Assembly: GCA_051010095.1 (NCBI GenBank)
Contig: JBPCVX010000185.1
Location: 1-5,093 of the forward strand
From: CAJQND01 sp051010095
GTDB taxonomy: Bacteria > Pseudomonadota > Alphaproteobacteria > Rhizobiales > CAJQND01
Direction: 5' to 3'
Length of the DNA stretch: 5,093 nucleotides
The position numbers and the translations under genes were made by a program. The notes beneath the pieces were generated by a model. That model made no database searches. It was not told where the DNA came from and saw only the letters and a list, made by a program, of their open reading frames with translations. Position 1 is the first letter of the stretch, and each line of letters opens with the position of its first letter. Below, one piece after another: positions 1 through 5,093 of the stretch.

Positions 1-234
1 AACGGCAACGCGTGGAAGGCTGGCCTTATCAGTGCAAACCTTTACGACGATACAGACACAATAGGCGCCATAGCTGCTGGAATGGCCGGCGCACTGAACG
101 GTGCGTCGTCGTTGCCCAAAGATAAGATTGAACTGGTTATCACAACAAATTCGCTCAACCTGGACACGATCGTGAAACAGCTGTTGAAGATACGCAACGC
201 GCGTCAGTCGCCAACGTTGGAGCGCGCGATATGA
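1..234 (+). CDS. ADP-ribosylglycohydrolase family protein, C-terminal 77 residues (5' end outside window)
   Basis: Frame 1 is open from the first base to a TGA at 232-234, giving 77 residues of a protein that starts left of the window. Residues 13-34 of the fragment contain the family's C-terminal metal-binding block, D-T-D-T followed by IGAIA and a small-residue helix (AGMAGALNG). In DraG/ARH enzymes the two Asp and the Thr of this D-x-D-T motif ligate the binuclear Mg/Mn centre; here they are D17, D19 and T20. The usual GG before the motif is replaced by Y-D, a tolerated variation as far as I know. Family members hydrolyse N- or O-glycosidic bonds of ADP-ribosyl groups, but many operon-borne bacterial members probably act on small ribosylated metabolites. 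The downstream kinase starts inside its stop codon (ATGA), so the two are likely translationally coupled. The family call is solid; the substrate is unknown and the N-terminal metal site cannot be checked. Confidence 0.85.
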   Translation, partial: NGNAWKAGLISANLYDDTDTIGAIAAGMAGALNGASSLPKDKIELVITTNSLNLDTIVKQLLKIRNARQSPTLERAI

Positions 235-1202
235 ACGCATCTACGTTCTTGCAGATGTCAGGCATCGTGGTTGATCTCGTTTACGTGGTCAATAAAGTAC
301 CAGTTGCTGGCGAAGACAAGGTTGCAAGCGCTTCTCTTACCGCCCCTGGCGCTGGGTTTAATGCAGCGATAGCCGCAAAGCGTGCAGGCATGGATGTCGT
401 TTACGGCGGGCCGCATGGAACCGGGCTTTTCGCAGACTATGTGCGGGCACAGCTTGAAACTGCCGGTATACCTTTCATACAAAGCCAGAATTTAAATGCC
501 GACCAGGGCAGCTGCGTGGTTATGGTGGACGAGTTGGGTGAGCGCACATTCGTCTCAAATAGTGCTGCAGGAAGCTTGGTGAACGCGCGGCTCATGCATG
601 CGTTAGATCCTGCAGATTATCAGTGGACGCTCGTTTCGGGCTATGAACTGTCTAACCCTGTGAGCAGGGATGTATTTCACGAGTTTATGGCGCGCCTACC
701 AGCCTCGTGTACTTTGGTGATTGATCCCGCCCCCATCCATAGCAGCATTCCGCAATACATATTCGACCTCATGCTTGAAACATCAGGCATCTTAAGCGCA
801 AATCTTGCCGAAGCGTCTGAAATTACAGGCCTACAAGACCCGGCTGCGGCCGCACGCGCACTCCTGAACAAAATGGGAGATAGAGCAAAGGGCGTTGTTA
901 TACGCGCAGGCGCCGATGGATGCTGGATTGCAGAGCCGGATACTTCGCCGATACACGTGCCCGGATTTGACGTCGAAGTGGTCGACACGAACGGCGCTGG
1001 CGACACCCACATTGGCACCATGATTGCAGCGCTCGACAGAGGCGCATCACTGCAATCCGCCGTGGCATATGCCAATGCAGCTGCAGCATTGTCGATCCAA
1101 CATTTTGGTCCTTCAACTGCTCCGCTACATGAAGAAACACTAGAGTTTTTCAATAAACGTTCTGAATTAACAGGGAGGTCATACTATGACAAAGCAATTT
1201 AA
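231..1202 (+). CDS. PfkB/ribokinase-family carbohydrate kinase (YegV-like)
   Basis: This 323-residue cytoplasmic protein has the normal length for an ATP-dependent PfkB sugar or nucleoside kinase. Residues 24-28 (PVAGE) and 38-53 (PGAGFN plus AAKRAG) form the N-terminal substrate-binding signature. N191-G200 is the N-x-x-E-x-x-x-x-x-G segment. D252-D258 (DTNGAGD) is the C-terminal PfkB signature, with D258 the expected catalytic base and GAG the anion hole. No key residue is missing. From memory it looks most like E. coli YegV: GERTF at 103-107, SGYELSNP around 136-143 and GAGDTHIG, where ribokinases usually have F rather than H after GAGDT. The ATG at 231 overlaps the upstream hydrolase stop and has a GGAG at 219-222, eight bases upstream. 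The next Met (residue 9) would trim the chain close to the first beta strand, so the first ATG is preferred. The 3' end runs 17 bp into the binding-protein gene. The family is certain; the sugar or nucleoside specificity is not. Confidence 0.93.
   Translation: MNASTFLQMSGIVVDLVYVVNKVPVAGEDKVASASLTAPGAGFNAAIAAKRAGMDVVYGGPHGTGLFADYVRAQLETAGIPFIQSQNLNADQGSCVVMVDELGERTFVSNSAAGSLVNARLMHALDPADYQWTLVSGYELSNPVSRDVFHEFMARLPASCTLVIDPAPIHSSIPQYIFDLMLETSGILSANLAEASEITGLQDPAAAARALLNKMGDRAKGVVIRAGADGCWIAEPDTSPIHVPGFDVEVVDTNGAGDTHIGTMIAALDRGASLQSAVAYANAAAALSIQHFGPSTAPLHEETLEFFNKRSELTGRSYYDKAI
1173..1178 (+). promoter_or_regulatory. Ribosome binding site of the binding-protein gene, inside the kinase gene
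   Basis: GGGAGG lies seven bases before the ATG at 1186. It is a strong Shine-Dalgarno sequence embedded in the last codons of the kinase gene. It fixes the start of the binding protein, which is also supported by the signal peptide that follows directly. The 17-bp overlap implies co-transcription with the kinase. Confidence 0.8.
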
Positions 1203-2244
1203 ACTTACTGCGTTTGCGGCTATTACCGCGCTTTCCGTGAGCTTCGGCGCGCTCGCCGCTCAAGCTGACGAAATTCGCGTCCTTAACTGGAAAGGTTACG
1301 GTACCGACGAAGATTGGGCCCTCAAAGCTTTCACAGAAAAGACCGGACACACGGTCACCCATGACTATTTCAACTCAGAGCAAGAAATGCTCACCAAAAT
1401 GCGCACCAATCCTGGTGCCTATGATGTGGTTCTCATCAACTCCGCCTATACCAAACAGGCAAAAGATGAAGGGCTAATTGAGAAGATCGACACGGCTGAT
1501 ATGCCAAATGTCAAAGATCTTGCGCCTAACATGGCAGGCAATCCAGACCTGGCACCCAATGGTGAAACCTACGGTGTTGCATGGGTATGGGGCCTCACTT
1601 CTTTTGCCGTGAACAAGAACGACGTTACCCCAATGCCAGATAGCATTCAGGTGCTGTGGGATGAAAAATATAAGGGTAAGGTTGGCTGGCGCGATGATGC
1701 TGTAGAATCAGTGTATTTCGGCGCGATTGCTACGGGCCAAAAAATAAGTGATATCAAAGACCTGGACGCCGTAAAGGAGAAGTTAGCTAAACTTCTACCA
1801 CAGATCAAAACCTTCTGGAGCTCTGAGAACGATTGGAACCAGTTTTTCGCCGCTGGCGATTTTGTCATGGCGCCCTATTGGTCTGGCTCTGCAGGCCGAT
1901 CGATGAGCAAAGGGTTGCCTGTTGAATTCGTGGTCCCTAAAGAAGGCGCGATAGCATGGCTGGATGGGCTTTCAATTCCTAAGGGATCAAAGCATCCAGA
2001 AGCTGCACGCGCGTTCATCAATTACATGATCTCGCCTGATTTTAACGTTGAATGGGCCGGAAAAGGTGCACCCGCACCAGCAAACTCCAAGGTTGCTGAA
2101 AAGCTTCCTGAGGATGATCTAAACCGCTCGGTGCTCGGTGATCCTGAAGTGGTGGCACGCGTTCAATTCATGGCGCCTTTGTCTGAAGATAAACGTAAAG
2201 AATATCTCGAATTGTGGCAGGAGCTTAAGGCGACGTCGCAGTAA
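1186..2244 (+). CDS. Periplasmic substrate-binding protein of a spermidine/putrescine-type ABC importer (PotD/PotF family)
   Basis: This 352-residue protein is the extracytoplasmic receptor that delivers ligand to the permeases encoded downstream. Residues 1-27 are a Sec signal peptide: K3/K6, a hydrophobic stretch, then A25-Q26-A27 before D28, with no lipobox cysteine. The mature start (EIRVLNWKGYG) matches the PotD-family first strand (NW..Y). Compared from memory with E. coli PotD, several ligand residues seem retained: W35 and Y38; D171 and E174 with the same spacing as the acidic pair that holds the amines; W232; and the W258-x-D260 pair in AWLDGLSIP. Two aromatic positions appear changed: GAPAPAN (294-300) where PotD has a Tyr after the Gly, and A87 in NSAY where PotD has a Tyr. 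The retained acids suggest an amine or cationic ligand; the changed aromatics suggest it is not simply spermidine. A stable hairpin follows the stop codon and may raise its expression over the permeases. Family call secure, ligand unknown. Confidence 0.93.
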   Translation: MTKQFKLTAFAAITALSVSFGALAAQADEIRVLNWKGYGTDEDWALKAFTEKTGHTVTHDYFNSEQEMLTKMRTNPGAYDVVLINSAYTKQAKDEGLIEKIDTADMPNVKDLAPNMAGNPDLAPNGETYGVAWVWGLTSFAVNKNDVTPMPDSIQVLWDEKYKGKVGWRDDAVESVYFGAIATGQKISDIKDLDAVKEKLAKLLPQIKTFWSSENDWNQFFAAGDFVMAPYWSGSAGRSMSKGLPVEFVVPKEGAIAWLDGLSIPKGSKHPEAARAFINYMISPDFNVEWAGKGAPAPANSKVAEKLPEDDLNRSVLGDPEVVARVQFMAPLSEDKRKEYLELWQELKATSQ

Positions 2245-2260
2245 CCAAACTGTTTTAAAC

Positions 2261-2291
2261 AATCCTCACCGGGCTTGCTCCGGTGAGGATT
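2261..2291 (+). repeat. Intercistronic hairpin (12-bp perfect stem, 7-nt loop)
   Basis: AATCCTCACCGG (2261-2272) and its exact reverse complement CCGGTGAGGATT (2280-2291) flank the loop GCTTGCT. It lies 16 bases after the binding-protein stop and 31 bases before the first permease start. No T-run follows the stem directly (next bases AACTGCAAATTTT), so a full intrinsic terminator is unlikely. A stem here commonly protects the 3' end of the upstream message or gives partial termination, so that more binding protein than permease is made. That role is inferred from position; the inverted repeat itself is plainly visible. Confidence 0.85.
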
Positions 2292-2322
2292 AACTGCAAA
2301 TTTTACAACAGGCTCTTTATTC

Positions 2323-3183
2323 ATGAGCAGCACCCTACGCCATAAAGATCTTGCACGGGTTGGTACGCTTATCACCCCTGCTTATCTGTGGTTGATGATT
2401 GCAGTATTTCTGCCACTTTCAGCCATGCTGTTTTTCAGCTTCCTGAGTGATGTGCCTTTCGGCGAACGTGAATGGCATGTGACCCTCGCCAACTACGCTG
2501 AATTCTTCAAAAAAAGTTTCTATCCCAAGCTCTTATGGCGCTCAATATCATTAGGTCTTGTGGTCACGGGATGTTGCATTCTAATTGGATTTCCGTGTGC
2601 GTATGTGTTGGCGAAAACCATCAAAGGGCGTTGGCGGGAGGCACTTTTCCTTCTCGTTATTCTGCCCTTCTGGAGTAATAGCCTGGTGCGCATATTCTCC
2701 TGGGCAATCGTGCTGCGTGGCAATGGCGTAATTGATGCATCTCTTGATGCCATTTTGCCCTTCGAAGTGAATGTGAATTTGATGTTTACCTACCCTGCCG
2801 TAGTCATTGGGTTGGTTCATTCCTATCTGCCTTACGTCATTCTTACCTCATACCTTGCGCTGCAAGCCATTGATGACAACTTGATTGACGCTGCCCGCTC
2901 AATGGGCGCACCACGGCGCACAATCTTGTTCCGTATTATCGTGCCGCTTGCCATGCCAGGTCTCATTGCTGGTGCAGCGCTTATATTTGTTCCAGTGGTT
3001 GGATCGTTTATGGAGCCTCGTATTCTGGGCGGGCGCAAAGGCACATTCTTCGGCACCATTATCGAAGACCAGTTTGTGGCTGTCTTTAATTGGCCGTTGG
3101 GTGCGGCCCTCTCGTTTATTCTGTTGGCGGTTGTGTTGCTCATTCTTGCGGTATCTGCACCAGCGATTAGGAGGGCTCAGTAA
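2323..3183 (+). CDS. ABC transporter permease, PotB-type
   Basis: This 286-residue inner-membrane protein is one half of the importer's transmembrane channel. About six hydrophobic segments are visible, near residues 17-40, 73-95, 107-130, 156-178, 206-229 and 257-280. The cytoplasmic EAA loop that docks on the ATPase is at about 184-217, with the core DAARSMGAP (189-197) and conserved G195, followed by IVPLAMPGLIAG. The N-terminal segment (TPAYLWLMIAVFLPL) is typical of the PotB/PotH group. The ATG at 2323 has only a weak CAGG at 2309-2312, ten bases upstream, unlike the strong sites of its neighbours, so this gene may be translated less efficiently than the binding protein. It follows the 78-bp hairpin gap and overlaps the next permease by one base (TAATG). 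It should pair with the second permease in a heterodimer. No damage is seen. Confidence 0.93.
   Translation: MSSTLRHKDLARVGTLITPAYLWLMIAVFLPLSAMLFFSFLSDVPFGEREWHVTLANYAEFFKKSFYPKLLWRSISLGLVVTGCCILIGFPCAYVLAKTIKGRWREALFLLVILPFWSNSLVRIFSWAIVLRGNGVIDASLDAILPFEVNVNLMFTYPAVVIGLVHSYLPYVILTSYLALQAIDDNLIDAARSMGAPRRTILFRIIVPLAMPGLIAGAALIFVPVVGSFMEPRILGGRKGTFFGTIIEDQFVAVFNWPLGAALSFILLAVVLLILAVSAPAIRRAQ
3169..3174 (+). promoter_or_regulatory. Ribosome binding site of the second permease gene
   Basis: A consensus AGGAGG sits eight bases before the ATG at 3183, within the last codons of the first permease gene. With the TAATG stop/start overlap it settles the start and points to translational coupling, which helps keep the two permease subunits near 1:1. 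Confidence 0.8.
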
Positions 3184-3965
3184 TGAATTCCTTCTTGGTC
3201 AAACTGGGCAAGGTTTACTTGGGCTTCGTACTGGCCTTTCTGTACGCTCCCATTTTCATCATGGCGCTAATGTCGTTTAACGCGTCAGAATTTTACCAAC
3301 TTCCTATTAATTTCACGACGAGTTGGTACGGCAAGTTATGGAACAACCAAGAGATACTCGATGCCGCCTGGACAAGCATTTGGATAGCCTGTGTCACGAC
3401 CGTTATTGCCACATCGCTTGGAACCGCTGCATCTCTGGCGCTTTTCCGTTATGAGTTTCCAGGTAAGTCATTCTTGCAAGCAATGCTGTTTCCCCCGATC
3501 GCCATTCCTTGGCTGATCACGGGCACGGCAATGCTGATCTTCTTTTTCTCGATTGGTATCGGGCGCGGCTCGCCAGCGGTTATTATTGGGCATGTCGCTT
3601 TAGCACTTCCCTACGTCATTGTGGTCGTGAGCGCCCGCTTGAAGACCTTTGATCCTCAGTTAGAAGAAGCCGCCCGTTCGCTGGGTGCAAGCAGTTGGGA
3701 AGTTACGCGCCATGTAACACTTCCCTGGATCGCATCAGGTGTCATCGCGGGCGGCCTTTTTGCCTTTGCGGTTTCATTCGATCAGTTCGTTGTTTCATAC
3801 TTCCTGGCGAAACCCGGCGACAGCACGCTTCCCGTGGTGATTTACACCGCGATCCGCAAGGGCTTCACGCCCGAGATCAATGCCATTTCCACGATCATTA
3901 TTGCCGTTTCCATGGGGCTGATGCTTCTGGCGGCACGCTATACTAAATTTGGAGGAGAAGACTGA
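3183..3965 (+). CDS. ABC transporter permease, PotC-type
   Basis: This 260-residue inner-membrane protein is the second channel subunit. Hydrophobic segments lie near residues 10-32, 62-86, 98-122, 130-152, 181-203 and 232-251. The N-terminal YAPIFIMALMSFN and the segment FNASEF-to-WYGKLW are characteristic of PotC/PotI proteins. The EAA loop is well kept at about 161-190, with core EEAARSLGAS (161-170) and PWIASGVIAG. The length is normal for PotC. It overlaps the preceding permease by one base and the following ATPase gene by one base (TGATG), so the three genes form a tightly coupled block. Substrate cannot be inferred from this subunit. No missing or altered key element is seen. Confidence 0.93.
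   Translation: MNSFLVKLGKVYLGFVLAFLYAPIFIMALMSFNASEFYQLPINFTTSWYGKLWNNQEILDAAWTSIWIACVTTVIATSLGTAASLALFRYEFPGKSFLQAMLFPPIAIPWLITGTAMLIFFFSIGIGRGSPAVIIGHVALALPYVIVVVSARLKTFDPQLEEAARSLGASSWEVTRHVTLPWIASGVIAGGLFAFAVSFDQFVVSYFLAKPGDSTLPVVIYTAIRKGFTPEINAISTIIIAVSMGLMLLAARYTKFGGED
3951..3956 (+). promoter_or_regulatory. Ribosome binding site of the ATPase gene
   Basis: GGAGGA lies eight bases before the ATG at 3965, inside the final codons of the second permease gene. It supports this start and coupled translation across the TGATG overlap. Confidence 0.75.
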
Positions 3966-4999
3966 TGGCCGAAGTCGGTGTTTCCAACATTAACCTGTCA
4001 TTTGGTTCGCTCAAAGCGCTCGATAATGTGAGCCTCAATTTTCCAGATGGCGGCTTTTTCGGGCTGCTTGGGCCATCTGGCAGCGGCAAAACAACATTGC
4101 TTCGCGTTATTGCTGGTTTTCTTTTTCCAACCAGTGGTAGCGTCAAAATCGGCGGCGACTTGGTAGAAAATGTACCAGTTGAAAAGCGCGAGATTGGCAT
4201 GGTGTTTCAAAACTATGCCCTGTTTCCCAATATGAGTGTGTTGGACAATGTCGGCTTCGGATTGAAAGTGCGCAAACTTTCAACTGCAGATGTCGAACGC
4301 AAGGCCAAAGATGCGCTGGATTTGGTGCAACTCGGCCACGTTGGCACCCGGAGACCACATGAGCTTTCAGGCGGGCAACGCCAACGCATCGCCCTGGCGC
4401 GCGCCATTGTAACCCAGCCCCGCGTGCTCCTTCTCGATGAACCTCTAAGCGCCCTTGATAAAGCTTTGCGGGTGGATATGCAGATTGAGTTGAAACGCAT
4501 TCAACGCGAGGTCGGCATTACCACAATTTTCGTGACCCACGATCAGGAAGAAGCCCTCACCCTTTCTGATCGTATTGGTATTCTGCAAGACGGCAAGCTT
4601 GTGCAAGAAGGCACACCGCGTGAGATGTATCACAAGCCCGAAAGCCGGTTCGCGGCAGGTTTTCTGGGCGAGGCAAACTTCTTTGATGGCGAAACATCTA
4701 ACGAAGGATTGCGCCTTAAGGACGGGACCTTGCTTGCAGGTATGACCAACTCTAGTTTTGCCGTGCGACCTGAAAACCTCAATGTTTCAAACACCAAACC
4801 ATCTGGCAAAAATCATGGCGTTAAGGCGGCGCTGAAACAGAAAATCTTTGCCGGCCCAACCGTTACCTGTTTGCTGGACTGGCAAGGCAACGACATAAAA
4901 GTTCTGTCGAAAGAAGGTGAAGTGCACGACGTTGCCGATACAGGCGATGTGTGGGTGAGTTGGCAGGCAGAAGATATCATTCAACTGCCCAGTGATTAA
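3965..4999 (+). CDS. ABC transporter ATP-binding protein, PotA-type
   Basis: This 344-residue cytoplasmic protein powers the importer by ATP hydrolysis and should act as a homodimer beneath the two permeases. All motifs are intact: Walker A GPSGSGKTT (36-44, K42), Q-loop Q82 in FQNYALFPNM, signature LSGGQ (134-138), Walker B VLLLDEP (154-160) with catalytic E159, D-loop SALD (162-165) and H-loop H192 in THDQEE. After about residue 235 comes a TOBE-type regulatory domain, recognisable from FAVRPENL (265-272) and the terminal strand VWVSWQAEDIIQL. The length is close to that of other PotA/FbpC/MalK-like subunits, somewhat short of the longest. It is the last plus-strand gene of the cluster; no clear terminator follows within the remaining 94 bases. 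The family is certain. Alone the sequence cannot separate polyamine from other CUT1-like or iron-type importers; the partners decide that. Confidence 0.95.
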   Translation: MAEVGVSNINLSFGSLKALDNVSLNFPDGGFFGLLGPSGSGKTTLLRVIAGFLFPTSGSVKIGGDLVENVPVEKREIGMVFQNYALFPNMSVLDNVGFGLKVRKLSTADVERKAKDALDLVQLGHVGTRRPHELSGGQRQRIALARAIVTQPRVLLLDEPLSALDKALRVDMQIELKRIQREVGITTIFVTHDQEEALTLSDRIGILQDGKLVQEGTPREMYHKPESRFAAGFLGEANFFDGETSNEGLRLKDGTLLAGMTNSSFAVRPENLNVSNTKPSGKNHGVKAALKQKIFAGPTVTCLLDWQGNDIKVLSKEGEVHDVADTGDVWVSWQAEDIIQLPSD

Positions 5000-5021
5000 T
5001 CGCCCTTGAAACTAAACAGCT

Positions 5022-5093
5022 CTATTCCGCCCAAAGCACCGGGTCTTGCCAGGGTTCTGGAACGATTAGTTTGCCCGACGCCCTGATTGGCTC
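5022..5093 (-). CDS. Probable 3' end of a convergent gene (23 residues, unknown product)
   Basis: On the minus strand, reading from base 5093, a frame stays open for 23 codons and ends with TAG at 5024-5022. The tail ends in GKLIVPEPWQDPVLWAE, which looks like a natural protein C-terminus. No ATG occurs on the plus strand in 5000-5093, so a convergent gene is the likely content. A second minus frame is also open from 5091 to a TAA at 4998-4996 (ending GGIELFSFKGD), so the frame choice is uncertain. Family not recognised. Confidence 0.4.
   Translation of the reverse strand, partial: EPIRASGKLIVPEPWQDPVLWAE

Noticed and set aside
677..1153. Minus-strand 158-codon frame opposite the kinase gene
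   Set aside because: It is antisense to the conserved PfkB C-terminal region, its composition is Ser/Ala/Pro-rich as expected of an antisense shadow, and there is no convincing start site.
2261..2291. Hairpin read as a Rho-independent terminator ending the operon
   Set aside because: No T-run follows the stem, and the permeases and ATPase needed by the binding protein lie just downstream on the same strand.
2832..3143. Minus-strand 103-codon frame opposite the first permease
   Set aside because: It mirrors the EAA-loop region of the permease and has no recognisable motif.
2885..3280. Plus-strand 131-codon frame across the permease junction
   Set aside because: It lies within both permease genes in another frame, its Cys/Trp/Leu-rich product resembles no protein I know, and both permeases have full family motifs.
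3965..4999. ATPase considered as an iron (FbpC) or sugar (MalK) importer subunit
   Set aside because: The ATPase alone would allow it, but the PotB/PotC-like permeases and PotD-like receptor in the same operon favour the polyamine-type class.
5049..5060. CCAG-GGTT-CTGG as a terminator hairpin after the ATPase gene
   Set aside because: Only a 4-bp stem with no T-run; it is indistinguishable from chance and probably lies in the convergent coding region.

Overview
The window is one dense, plus-strand bacterial operon segment. In order it holds the 3' end of an ADP-ribosylglycohydrolase (DraG/ARH-type) gene, a PfkB/ribokinase-family sugar kinase, and a complete four-gene ABC importer of the spermidine/putrescine (PotABCD) type: binding protein, two permeases, ATPase. 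The moderate GC content (roughly 50% by eye), strong GGAGG-type ribosome binding sites and 1-4 bp gene overlaps suit a Gram-negative bacterium. The protein flavour suggests an alphaproteobacterium, perhaps Rhizobiales-like, but this is an impression and not a proof.

Layout: 1-234 hydrolase C-terminus (gene enters from the left); 231-1202 kinase, start overlapping the hydrolase stop as ATGA; 1186-2244 secreted binding protein, start 17 bp inside the kinase gene; 2245-2322 the only real intergenic gap, carrying a perfect 12-bp stem hairpin; 2323-3183 permease 1; 3183-3965 permease 2 (1-bp overlap); 3965-4999 ATPase (1-bp overlap). The last ~90 bases have no plus-strand gene and probably contain the 3' end of a convergent minus-strand gene. 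No promoter or regulator is visible; both would lie left of the window.

Working model (inference): the importer brings in a small cationic or amine-bearing compound, the glycohydrolase cleaves an N-glycosidic (ribosyl-type) bond in it, and the kinase phosphorylates the released sugar or nucleoside-like product for entry into central metabolism. The hydrolase-kinase pair resembles E. coli yegU-yegV, which sit beside a nucleoside-type transporter gene (yegT). Here a polyamine-type ABC system takes the transporter's place. The true substrate cannot be read from the sequence. No CRISPR, tRNA, rRNA, insertion sequence or phage feature was seen.
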